Source: Selaginella moellendorffii (lineage: Eukaryota; Streptophyta; Lycopodiopsida; Selaginellales; Selaginellaceae). From it: a DNA stretch of 64,000 nucleotides. The stretch lies in the NCBI RefSeq assembly GCF_000143415.4, contig NW_003314261.1, forward strand, positions 2,181,266 to 2,245,265. Reading direction: 5' to 3'. A program made the position numbers and the translations under genes. Within the stretch, counting starts at the first letter, position 1; each line of letters starts with the position of its first letter. Shown here in pieces: positions 54,019 through 64,000 of this stretch. The notes beneath the pieces were generated by a model that worked only from the letters and a program-made list of their open reading frames with translations, was not told where the DNA came from and ran no database searches.

Positions 54019-55600
54019 ATGGCGATGGCGGAGATGGCGCCAGCACAGCAGCAGCAGAAGATTGGCAAGCCGCCGTCGCCATTCGCAGCTCCAATGCAGC
54101 CGAATCAGGTATCGCTCCAGAATCACCAGCTCCAGCCCCAAATCCAGAGCCAGCAGCAGCAAATTTTGAAGCACAAGCTCAAGGAGAAGAAGATTTTCGG
54201 AGGCGGCGGCCAAGGGGCGACTGCCAGTCCTTCTCCTCCACCTCCGCCTTCTTCCGCGGTTCCTGCCGCTGCTGCTCCATCTCCTCCTCCTCCTACTCCT
54301 CCTCCGCCCGCCACTGCTGCTGCTACTGCTATTGCCGCCGCCGCCGCCGCCGCAGCTCCGCCCATGCCTGGAGGAGCCAAAGAGAAGCCCGATGCCGTGG
54401 AAGTGGAAATGGCTAGACAGGATCTAATGCGTGTGTGTAACCCAGATATCCATCGGCCATTCGTGTCCCTGGAAGACGCTTGTGAAAGGTATGCTTCCTC
54501 CATTTCTCTTTCTTGTTTAGAATTTGGTTGCCTGGTAGAAATCCTGCGAATGCTTGAGTGAATTCCAAATCTTTTGTCGATGTAGCCTTTCCTGTAGTTT
54601 GAAGTAGTCACCCAAGTTCTGATTTTGTGACGCTCAATGCTAGCTTCCTCCATTTCTTTCTCTTGTCTAGAATTTGGTTATCTGGTAGAATTCCTGCGAA
54701 TGTTTGGGCGAATTCCACCTTTGATGTCGACGTTTCTTTGAGTCTTTTCTGTAATTTGAAGTAGTCACCCAAGTTTCTTTGTTTCCGATTTTGATGCTAG
54801 CTTGGTTTCTTTCCAAAGCCTCACTTTTTTCGTTCATCAGACTTCTTCCTTACCACGTCGTAGCCGAGTACGATATGGACGAAGTGGAGGACAGGGCCAC
54901 CGACGGTCACGGCTCCGTCTCGAGAAGCCAGCTCTGGAACGAAACGCTGAGCTCCAAGAGCCGGGAATACTTCCTGGCGCTCCAGAAGCAAATCGCCATG
55001 TACAACATGATCGTGAGGAAGCGGTGGGAGGGAGAGATGCGAGGCGAGGAGCGGCTGCTTGTCGAGCAGCTCCTTCTCGAGGACGAGAAGCAGAGACTCT
55101 CGGAGCTGCGGAGCCAGATGGAGGCGGAGAAGGCAGCGGCGGAGGCCAAGATGAAAGAGGCGATCGCTCACGTAGAGAAGGTCCGAGCCGCCGAGGCACA
55201 GGCGCGAGAACAAGCAGCAGCCCAGCAGCAATCCAGCGGCGGCGGCACCGCCTCCAAAGACTCCTTCCAGGCGGCGGACATGAATCTCAACGTCGAGGCG
55301 AGCGATCCTCGCCAGGCCGACGACGCCATGCAATGGGGGTCGGACGAGGACGCCGAGGAGGAAGAAGGTGACGAAGATGGTGAGGGTGAAGGTGAAGGTG
55401 ACGGCGAGGAGGGTGACGCTGATGACGGTGAAGGTGAGGGCGAGGAGGGGGACGTGGAAGAAGACGAGGGTGACGGTGACGGTGATGGTGATGGTGACGG
55501 TGACTCTGAGGACGAGGAGGATGGGAATGCCATGCAAGGTGGGAGCTGGAGCCGTGGAGCCCAATTCGATCTAAACACGAGGAGTGGGATTTCTAGATGA
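54019..55600 (+). CDS. GLTSCR1-domain protein, BRIP-like SWI/SNF subunit
   Basis: Two exons (54019-54488, 54841-55600), 409 residues. The N-terminus is Gln-, Pro- and Ala-rich. The conserved block spans the intron: NPDIHRPFVSLEDACER then LLPYHVVAEYD, the signature of the GLTSCR1/BICRA region found in plant BRIP1/BRIP2, partners of the BRAHMA remodeller. A long coiled coil follows (EERLLVEQLLLEDEKQRLSE... to about residue 255), then an acidic Gly/Asp/Glu tail. Predicted nuclear subunit of a plant SWI/SNF (BAS-like) complex. The assignment rests on the short domain plus coiled coil. The first ATG could also be 54025 or 54034. Confidence 0.78.
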
Positions 55601-55781
55601 TAGAGAGAAGATATCGCTGTATTTTTTAACCGCTAGGATCTAACCAAAAACCCATTTTGCTCTGTCTAAAAGTAGCAATCTCTACGCTAGGGGAAACGCT
55701 CATTTCGCCGCGTACGCGGGATTTTAAAAAGCTCGTGGATATTCTAGGGCTTTAAGGAATTTCCCCTTGTTTCTTCCAGCT

Positions 55782-58489
55782 ATGGGGGACGAAGAGCAAG
55801 GGCGGGAGAGAGGGGGAATGTGGAGCCTTGATCAGATTGATCAGCCGCTTGGCGACGATGCGGCGCGAGTCCAGAGCATGCAAGCGCCGCCAAAGGTAAA
55901 GGGATAATTGGCCGATTTTCTCCCTGTCCCATGCCTGATTCGAGCTAGAATTTCTCCAGAGGGTTTCCACCGCCGCGACGCTGCGCCTGGCGTTCCTCAG
56001 CCTTGGTGTGGTCTATGGCGACATCGGGACATCGCCGCTCTACGTCTTCTCCAATATCTTCCCGGATGGGATCCAGCACCGCGAGGACGTGCTGGGAGCG
56101 CTGTCGCTGATCGTCTACACCATCACTCTGATTGCTCTGGTCAAGTACGTTTTTATCGCGCTACGATCGGGAGACAATGGAGAAGGTATTTCTCATCGCT
56201 AGACGGTGATTTAAACTTTGTGGATTCCTTTTCTTTCCAGGCGGGACTTTTGCCCTGTACTCTTTGATATGCAGGCATGTCAAAGTTAACACTATCTCCA
56301 ACCAGCATCCCACTGATCGGGAGCTTACCACGTATAGTTTCCGGGCAGTGCCCGAGAAGTCTCATGCTCACAAAGTAAAGGTGGCTTTGGAGAAAAGCCA
56401 AACTTTGCAAAAGATCCTGCTTGTTCTAGTCCTACTCGGCACAAGCATGGTTATCGGTGATGGAATGCTATCTCCAGCTATATCAGGTTCGTCCCTTGAT
56501 TTTTTTCTAGAGGGAAACGTTGCCGATGCTCGTCATTTTGCAGTGCTTTCGTCTGTGAGAGGACTCCGAGTTGCTCATTTGTCCGTCTCTGATGGTCAGT
56601 CTTGCCGTGATGTTTTCCTTGAGTGAAGATTAATCTGAGCTTTGTTACAGATGCTATCTTGGTTCTGGCATTGGTGATTTTAGTTGGACTCTTTTGCATG
56701 CAACGCATTGGAACTGCCAGAGTTGGATTCATGTTTGCTCCAATTATCTTCGTCTGGTTTCTTGCAATTGGTGCGCTTGGCGTTTACAACATCGTCGTTC
56801 ATGATCCATCTATATTCAAGGCCCTCAACCCGCACTACATCATTCGCTATTTCGGAAGGCAGAAGACCAGAGGCTGGGAGTCACTTGGAGGAGTTTTTCT
56901 GGCTATAACAGGTCTGCTGACACATCTTTCTCCTTAAAATCTTGACATCTTAACATTTATGACAGGTGCCGAAGCTTTGTTTGCTGACCTTGGCCACTTC
57001 TCAGCTTCCTCGATCCAAGTGAGTGTCCTGGATCGTTATATTTTTTTTGGTTTTAATTCTTGATTTATGCAGCTGGCTTTTACTGGAATGGTGTTCCCTT
57101 GTCTATTAGCAGCATACATGGGACAAGCTGCATATCTCATGAAGTTACCCGACGACGTGAACGACGCTTTCTACAAGTCTATACCGAAAACACCAGCAGT
57201 TTACTGGCCTGTGTTTGTAATCGCAACGGCGTCTGCAGTCATTGCGAGCCAAGCAACGATCTCTGCAACTTTTTCCATCATAAAGCAGGCCGTGGCTTTG
57301 GGTTGCTTCCCGCGGGTCAAGATTGTTCACACTTCGTACAAGTACCTTGGCCAGGTCTATATTCCCGAAGTCAACTGGTTGCTTATGGTTGCGTGCCTGG
57401 TGATAACCGCTGGGTTTAGAGAAACAATGCAGATAGCAAATGCTTATGGTAAGCTCACTTCAAATGCTTTGGATTATATGCTGATATATTTTTACAGGGA
57501 TTGCTGTTGTGGGAGTGATGCTTGTCACCACTCTACTAATGGCTCTCGTCATGCTCATCATCTGGCAAAGAAACCTGTTGCTGGTTCTGGCATTTCTCGT
57601 GGTGTTTGGCTCCCTCGAGTCCACTTACATCTCAGCTGTTCTCGTCAAGGTGGAGAAGGGAGGCTGGGTACCTCTGGCAATTGGAGCCTTTCTGCTCATT
57701 GTCATGTACACATGGCACTATGGAACCACTGAACGGCACAGCTTCGAACTCCAGAACAAAGTTTCTCTCGGTTGGATCCTTCGGCTTGGCCCGGGGCTCG
57801 GCATGGTCCGACTTCCAGGAATCGGTCTCTTTTACACGGAGCTCGCTCACGGGGTACCTTCCATTTTCTCTCATTTTCTCACGCACTTTCCAGCGATCCA
57901 CTCAATTCTCATGTTCGTCTGCGTCAAGTATCTCCCAGTGAGCACGGTCCCGAAAGCCGAGCGGTTCCACATTCGGAGAATAGGCCCCAGGGAGTTTCGG
58001 ATGTACCGCTGCGCAGTGCGATATGGCTACAAGGACCTCCACAAAAAGGACGACGAGTTCGACGAGCTCCTCTTCCAGGCGCTCCGCTCTTTTGTCCGCT
58101 ACGAGTCCATGGTGGGAAGTGTGGAAAACTCCGACGACAGCATCGAGAGCTCCCGGGTGATATCAGCGGAGCCGACGAGATCAAACATCGACTCGGTTAT
58201 GATCAGCACAGCAGGCTCGCTGGACGAGATCCATCGCCGATCATCGGTTTGCTCCTCCAGGGGTGACGAGGAAGACGAGGGCGATTTTCTAGGCAGGGCC
58301 AGGCAAGATGGGATCGTGCATATCATGGGAAACACCGTGATGAGGGCCCGCGAAGCGTCGAGCTTTTGGAAGAGAGTTGCGATAAACTTTGGTTACAGCT
58401 TCCTCCGGAGGATTTGTAGAGGCAGCAGCGTCGTTTATCACATCCCTCACGAGAGCTTGCTTCACGTTGGCGTGGTATATGATGTTTAG
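55782..58489 (+). CDS. KUP/HAK/KT potassium transporter
   Basis: About nine exons, roughly 780 residues. Signature blocks are in order: [20 protein letters not shown] (first helix), [88 protein letters not shown] and [16 protein letters not shown] dozen hydrophobic segments precede a long cytosolic tail. The family mediates high-affinity K+ uptake or K+/H+ symport at the plasma membrane or tonoplast. The C-terminal region is acidic and Ser-rich before [20 protein letters not shown] and the normal end HVGVVYDV. Intact. Sub-clade not assigned. Confidence 0.95.
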
Positions 58490-58916
58490 CTCAATGTTAG
58501 CAACAATCCTGGAGGCAACTGTAAATTTTATCCAAACAGCTCGGATGGATCTCAAAAGAGCCTCCTCGTTCACGAATGTTCTTTAGTATAAACCACGAAG
58601 ATTTGCTTGCACGTTTTAATTCTAGATTTTAGATTCATTCAAGGTCGTGAGCCCCAAGATTTATTTCACAACTGCCGGGATTTCATCCTCGTCCATGCCC
58701 CGAGAACATAGCCATTAAAGGTCAGGAACATGAACCAGTGCGTCATCTTGCGGGTTTCATTGGCTGGGTCCTTGTCATCGGCCGGAAACAAGCTCTCGTG
58801 TTATTAGGGCTTTAGGGTTCTTGAAATGTGTGCCAGCTGACTTAACAATACATTTGCTATTAATGTTTTTTCCACAAAATCCAAAAAGAAGTGGAGGTTA
58901 TTTACGCCCTTTGCTT
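58490..58916. other. Convergent 3' regions of KUP and APX
   Basis: Gap between two convergent genes. It holds both 3' UTRs; no coding feature is seen. A telo-box-like GGGCTTTAGGGTT occurs at about 58806-58818. Confidence 0.55.
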
Positions 58917-60192
58917 TTACTCCTCGGCGAATCCAAGCTCCGAGAGCTTGAGGTGGGCTTCGGTGTAATCCTTGAAGAACGCCTCCTCGTCCTGTTCCAA
59001 GCGAAATTTATCTCTTGATCACGCAGAGTTCTAAGCGGAGATTTCTCTTTACCTTGGCGTAGAGCTCCACGAGCGGGCGGAATGAGGGATCCTCCACGAG
59101 AACTTTGTCGGTTGGGAGAGTGAGGATGCCTTCCTGCTCACCGCTCAGCAGTATCCTGGAGCAAACACGATTACATCGGAAAGAAAGAAAAGTGAAATCG
59201 ATCGGCTTACGTGAAGTAGGAGTTGTCAAACTGGAGAGGGTTGTGCGTCCATGGGCCCTCAAACCCGGATCGTTCCTTGTGTGCTCTTCCCTGGACAAAC
59301 ACACCGAAGTTTCGTAAGATTTTTTTCTTCTCTGAGACTGATACAGCTTACCAGAGTGTGACCGCCAGAGAGAGCCACGATGTCCTTGTCCGTGAGACCC
59401 ATATGCTTCACAAACACGTCTCTGAGATGATCCGCGCCCTTGGTAGCATCTGGAAGCCGTCCCTCCATTGGGCATGTTGGCTTGTCCTGTATCCATCCAA
59501 GGCATTGCTTGGTTACATCATTCCACGAGAAACCAATTGAAAATCGAATATCAAAACTCACCACTCTCCCGGGATGGAATGGAATCTCGGGGCCACCAGT
59601 GACTTCCACAGCAACGACTCCCGCAAGCTGTAAAAAAATAATCTATAAGAACCAAGTCTTATCGAAATGGCACTAATTCCAGACACTATCTTTCGAGATA
59701 GGTAGCGTCACAGCACTAAAGGGAAAAACCAAACGAAGGAAAGCAAACAAAGGACCTGATAGAAGTCGCCATAGCTCAAGATGGGGAACTGGTCCTTGAT
59801 TGGCTGTAGCAGCTTCACGGCGATGTCGAGACCATTGTTCGCGGTATGGCCAAGCTCCTCAGCGAGCTTCATGGTGCCAAAAGGACCACCGGTCTTGGAC
59901 TGGCAATCGTAAGTTCCCGCCGAGTGCCATCTATTCCACAAAGCGAGCCGTGAGCTTTACAAGAAGAGGCGAAACCAAAGAAAAAGAGGACAAGAGACTT
60001 ACGCAAGGCGGAGCATCAATGGCGCACAGTTCTTCTCTGCGAGAAAAGATCGGAAACAAAGGGTCAGAAAGACTAGAAATTTTCAAGCTTCGATCCGCCG
60101 ATCTTGCCTGCGATGAAGCCGCGGAGCTTCCTCTTGGCCTTCTCCACGGCGGCCTTGTACTCCTCGCTCACGGCCGGGTAAGATTTTCCCAT
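58917..60192 (-). CDS. Cytosolic ascorbate peroxidase
   Basis: About nine exons on the minus strand, roughly 250 residues. It begins [20 protein letters not shown] and continues [20 protein letters not shown] (distal-side catalytic Arg, Trp and His), [22 protein letters not shown] and [20 protein letters not shown] (proximal haem-ligand His in GGHTLGR). It ends LSELGFAEE with no transit or membrane segment, so cytosolic. It reduces H2O2 with ascorbate as donor. The first intron (60028-60107 region) starts with GC at 60107: exon 1 ends ...FIA plus G, followed by GCAAG, a GC-AG intron. Confidence 0.94.
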
Positions 60193-60527
60193 CCTACTCC
60201 AAGGCGCGGCGTCAGAGGGATGGAATCGCGAAGCGCAAGCGCTGATTTACCTGATTCACAATCCCGATCGAAGAATGCGCCTTCTCTCCTCGCCCTTCCC
60301 TCGAAGACGCAGCAGCAACACAAAAGGAGTGTGAGGGCCACGAGCCTCTTTTAAAGCATCCCAGCCGTCCCGACAGATTAGATCCAACGGTGGAGAGCTA
60401 TATTTACGACACTGCCCCTCAGCCGTCCGATTTGACCAATCGGACGGCTGCCTCTAGAAACATCTACCTTGACTTTACCCTAATGCCGAACAAATTAGAA
60501 TATTCCCCAGCGAAATAGAAATTATCT
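60193..60527. other. Region between APX and the J/ferredoxin gene
   Basis: APX promoter and the 3' flank of the J/ferredoxin gene. Includes two near-identical CCGTCC(G/C)GA...GATC pieces (60368-60450), possibly short repeats. No gene seen. Confidence 0.5.
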
Positions 60528-61638
60528 TTAATAGTAGTCTACCATTTTGTCACTACGCTTTGGTTTTCTTTTGGGGCCCCTGTATCTTCCATTTTCATAA
60601 GCGGCGCGCGCGATCAGGCCTTGGATCGTCGTAAAATCGTTGGAGTTGTAAGGATCGATCGAAGCTCTAGCAAAACCACAGACGATTCAAGAACCCACGA
60701 AGTAAAACGCGTGAAGAATTTAATGTTTTACCTGTGAAGCAAGTCTCGCAGGACTTTCCCTTGTTCTTCGGTTACGTAGTGGATGCAATTTCTCGGGCAC
60801 TGGCCGACGGCTAGCTGCACAGAGTAGTCGCCACTTCTTCCTGGATTTTCACACAGATGGGATTCGACCAGGCTAAGTAGCTCGTTTTAAGTTATGCCGA
60901 AGCAAAGAAAGGATTACCTTGAACAACAGCTTGAGCTCGTCCAGTTTCTGGATTGTATCTAAACACTGATGGAGCTCGCTCCACGCAAGAGTAAGGACAG
61001 CCTGATTTTTCGAAGGAAAACAACGAAGTTAAGATCAATCACACGAAAGATAAAAGCTTGCGAACCTTTTCCAATGCAGAGAAGCTCATTCACAAAGATA
61101 TCATTGGCTTCTCCTTCCGGCTCTTGGAAAGGATCGAGAGATCTCCTGCATTGATCAATCGAAATGTAGCAAAGAACGAGGAGAGAAAAGAACCACGAAC
61201 CTCTTTTGTCCAATGCTTGGTTTAGTCTCCAGCGAGAGCTCCTGCAAAGAATTTCTAACCGAGGTTCTATCAAAAAAACTCTTTCTAACGAGTGAACAAA
61301 AGATGTGCTCACCTCGTAAGCCCGAATCAGGCACTGTGTGATGGCCTCCGGATCCTCGGCGCCTCGATACACATCTGGGTGGTACTCCTTCACCTGGAAA
61401 TCCGCGAAATCCATCACACAAAACCCTAGAGCCTCTCTCTCACAAACCTTGGATCGAAATGCCGCCTTGACATCGTCCAAGCCAAATCCTCGCGCTGCCG
61501 AGAGCCCCAAGATCTCGTGTGGCGCCGCGCTCCTCATCCACGATAGAAGACCGGATTTTCCATCCCTAGAAGCCGCGCAGCGCACCAGAGAGCCTCGTCT
61601 AGCCCACGCATTGCCGCCATAGCAAAGAGAAATCTCCA
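60528..61638 (-). CDS. Plastid-type J-domain protein with ferredoxin-like 4Fe-4S motif
   Basis: About eight short exons on the minus strand. Start MEISLCYGGNAWARRG, with an in-frame ATG further upstream as an alternative. The leader is Arg/Ser-rich, like a plastid transit peptide. The J domain is HEILGLSAARGFGLDDVKAA, then VKEYHPDVYRGAED, with the HPD motif. Then DPFQEPEGEANDIFVNELLC, IGKGCPYSCVERAPSVF and VGQCPRNCIHYVTEEQ form a ferredoxin-like Cys set. It ends SDKMVDYY. Plant homologues (DjC77/At2g42750 type) are plastid J proteins with this fusion. It diverges from mitochondrial GrpE over 153 bp. Confidence 0.85.
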
Positions 61639-61791
61639 TAGTGACAAGAATATTCCTCTTCATATTAATAAGCTGACGTGTACAGTCCACGTGGCAGGAT
61701 TAACGTTACGAGATCGGGCGGCTATAGTTGCTTGTTCTAGATTCTTCACGCGTGGGTTTAGGGTTTAGGCGGTTTTCTTCCTCTCGGCGCA
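61639..61791. promoter_or_regulatory. 153-bp divergent promoter, J/ferredoxin versus GrpE
   Basis: GGGTTTAGGGTTTAGG at 61754-61769 is a double telo-box 23 bp before the GrpE ATG. Both genes encode co-chaperones of the Hsp70 cycle, so a shared regulatory region is plausible. No core promoter motif is obvious. Confidence 0.5.
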
Positions 61792-63017
61792 ATGAGGCAA
61801 GCGGTGGGAGCACTATTGCGGCAGGGCTGGAGGCGCACGAGATCGTCCTCGTCGCTGCTGCAATCGTTCCGGGCAGCCGATTCTCCTCGCCAGGTATCGC
61901 ATTTGCTCGATTGAATAGGGTTTTTCCAAAATCTTAAAGAACAACTGTGGTAACTGCAGCAATGGCTTGCTTGCATTCCTCCTCCGTCGTCACGGATCTC
62001 ACCGGCACAATCATTTCACACAGCCCATTTTTCTTCTGCAGCCGTGAATTCTTCCTCCTCGAAAGAGGGGCGGCCGGGATCGGCCGAGGAGCCCCCAGTG
62101 GAGGATAAAACCGAGCCAGTCTCAAAGTCTGGGAAGGATGAGAAGAAGGCGACAGGAAAAGCCGCCACCGCCAGCGGTGGCGAAGGTGGTGCTAAAGGCG
62201 GCGATGGTGAGAGGAAACAGCCGGGAGCTGCCGATGACAAGAAAGTGCCCGAGACAGCCGAGCAGAAGCTGCTGAAAGAGATCAGGAAGTTCGAGCAGCA
62301 GCTTCGAGAAAAGGACTCGATTATCGAGGAGAAGGATGAACTTGTGAAGGAGCTCAAGGACAGTGTTCTTCGTGGCCTTGCGGAGCTGGAGAACTACAGA
62401 GAAAGGGCAAAGCGAGAGCAAGAGAGCTCTCGCAAGTTCGCCGTCCAGGTATGGTTTCTCTTCCTTTTCTTCTGTTCTCTCGTTCCATTTGTTTTGGTTG
62501 AGTCGAGGCTTACAAATTTTTCGATCTGTTCAGAGCTTTTCGAAGGATTTGCTTGACGTTTCGGACAATCTCTCGAGAGCTTTGTCGTCCGTTGGACAGC
62601 CCAAGGACGCGGAGGAAGCCAAGAAGCTCCTCGACACTCTTTTAGCAGGAGTGAAGATGACCGAGAAGCAACTAATGCAGGTATGGAAAAGAAGTTTTGA
62701 TCGATTGTTTCCGCGGTTATCATTCGCTCTCTCTCTCTCTCTCCCTCAGGTTCTCAAAAAGTATGGAGTCGAGCGATTCGACCCGACTGGCGAGCCTTTC
62801 GATCCAAATGTGCACCTCGCGGTCTGCGAGATTGCTGATCCCAGCAAGCCCGCCGGCACCGTCGCCAACGTTTTCAAGGTGTCCACGAGAGTTTTCTTCC
62901 CCATGGTTGTTTTTCTAAGGAGATGGTTTGTTCTTCCAGGTTGGATACTTACTCCACGAAAGAGTTCTCAGGCCCGCTGAAGTTGCTGTAGTGAAAGCCG
63001 TGGAAGCTGCCGCTTAG
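61792..63017 (+). CDS. Mitochondrial GrpE nucleotide-exchange factor
   Basis: Five exons. MRQAVGALLRQGWRRTRSSS is an Arg/Ser-rich mitochondrial presequence split by the first intron. A charged linker follows, then the coiled-coil dimer region (LREKDSIIEEKDELVKELKD) and the GrpE core (RGLAELENYRERAKREQESS, SFSKDLLDVSDNLSRAL). The beta-domain end is VLKKYGVERFDPTGEPFDPN, AVCEIADPSKPAGTVANVFK and GYLLHERVLRPAEVAVVKA. GrpE drives ADP release from mitochondrial Hsp70 during import and folding. Length about 325 residues; intact. Confidence 0.94.
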
Positions 63018-63149
63018 AGAGAAATTTTTTGCTTGGCAATAAGCTTTAGAGAAAGTGTTTAATTGAGAACAAACTTTTGTTTCTGCCCTAAAGGAATCTA
63101 ACTGGAGGATATTCTGTCTAAACCCTAGGGAGGTTTAGGGCGTATCAAA

Positions 63150-64000
63150 ATGGCGAAGACGAAGAAGGAGGCTGCGCGGACGCCGTCGCGCGGTGGGAAG
63201 CCCAAACATTCGCTCGATGCAAATAGGCGCGATGGCGGATCCGGCGCCGCGGGAATGCGCAGCTCCGCGACCGTCCGGCGGCTCAATATGTATCAGTCTC
63301 GTCCCAGGCGCGACAGCAAGGGGAAGGTTTTGCATCACGAGCTCCAGTCCAAGGATCTGCCGTCGACGAGGATTCAGCCCGATAGGCGATGGTTTGGTGA
63401 GTGATGAATTTTCCAAGATGTATTTGCTTGATTGGGAAAAATGTGGTATGAAGGGAATACGAGGGTCGTCGGGCAGAAGGAGCTGGAAACGTTCCGGGAA
63501 GAAATGCGTACCAGAGTGTCGAACGCCTACACTGTTATTTTAAAGCAGAAGAAATTGCCGATGGCACTCTTGACTGATCGACCAAAGGTTTGCCTAAAGT
63601 TTTTTTTTTTTCCATTCCTTTGAGCATGACAATTGTTTTTCTTTGTAGCAAGCGAGGGTTCATCTTTTAGATACCGAAAAGTTTGAAGACACATTCGGTC
63701 CCAAGAAGAAAAGGAAGCGTCCCAAACTCGGTGTTGATGATTATACTAGCCTGGTGCAAAAATGTGCCAACACACAAGGTGAGTGAAAAGCGAAATACTG
63801 GCATGCTTCCTTCTGATCTTACATCTTTCAGAGGAGCACGAAAAGAGTCTTGAGGATGTTACCAAAAAGAAGAGTACAGCGATGACCGAAACGGATGGCT
63901 TGCGTGACCAAGTGAGGCATACAATGTTTGAGAAAGGCCAGAGCAAGCGTATCTGGGGGGAACTATACAAAGTTATTGACTCTTCTGACGTGGTTGTCCA
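63150..64000 (+). CDS. NOG2: Nucleolar GTP-binding protein 2, 5' part (runs off the window)
   Basis: Exons 63150-63396, 63454-63587, 63649-63778 and 63832 to the window edge. The N-terminal NGP1 domain is present: [77 protein letters not shown], and the acidic-basic region [20 protein letters not shown]. It ends in [20 protein letters not shown], just before the circularly permuted GTPase motifs, which lie outside. NOG2/GNL2 is a nuclear 60S assembly factor. A telo-box pair (63121-63140) precedes the ATG. Confidence 0.94.

Noticed and set aside
54821-55578. Long minus-strand open frames opposite the BRIP-like gene
   Set aside because: They are complements of the GC-rich coiled-coil and acidic repeat codons; the plus strand has recognisable domain and correct splice sites.

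Overview
The window looks like nuclear DNA of a vascular plant, most likely a lycophyte such as Selaginella. This is an inference. It rests on plant-only gene families (KUP/HAK/KT transporter, CCT-domain protein, R2R3-MYB, DUF3700 protein, GT77-like glycosyltransferase, cytosolic ascorbate peroxidase), on closely packed genes whose introns are mostly 32-120 nt, on intergenic gaps of 150-300 bp, and on retroelements primed by initiator tRNA-Met. Coding regions were worked out by hand from splice signals, reading phase and protein similarity.

Layout. (1) 1-6 kb is AT-rich decayed repeat DNA: a solo 161-bp LTR, a decayed reading frame with a SWIM-like zinc-finger remnant, and a Cassandra-type TRIM (LTRs carrying a 5S rRNA-like segment) with a second solo LTR nested inside one of its LTRs. 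(2) 6.0-19.3 kb is a separate accessory block. A 14-exon minus-strand gene (ParB-like domain, acidic linker, FCP1-like HAD domain) and a plus-strand DDE transposase of the DUF7869-like plant/moss family diverge from a roughly 3-kb control region that holds a partial tandem duplication and interstitial telomere repeats. A 22-bp inverted-repeat motif (half-site ATGGCATGAGG) is scattered at least 27 times across the block and was not noticed elsewhere. Seven copies each sit inside a different tiny intron of the minus-strand gene. (3) 19.4-31 kb is nested, decayed Ty3/gypsy chromovirus DNA plus a second TRIM family and degenerate GAGTCC-like low-complexity arrays. (4) 31-64 kb is gene-dense euchromatin with fifteen recognisable genes: AILP1-like, MYB, GCN5, ER-type DnaJ, GT77-like, listerin, CCT protein, RACK1, EXO70A, tandem USP, GLTSCR1/BRIP-like, KUP transporter, cytosolic APX, plastid-type J/ferredoxin protein, mitochondrial GrpE, and the 5' half of NOG2.

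How the genes relate. The gene-rich part has several divergent pairs sharing short promoters: AILP1/MYB, GCN5/DnaJ, EXO70/USP and J-ferredoxin/GrpE. Telo-box motifs (AAACCCTA) lie close upstream of many start codons, including those of the translation and ribosome genes (LTN1, RACK1, NOG2). The accessory block is the most novel part: its repeat motif is tied to intron structure, to the transposase promoter and to the element as a whole. Both of its genes carry isolated nonsense codons that C-to-T changes would explain, so the copy is probably recently silenced rather than ancient.
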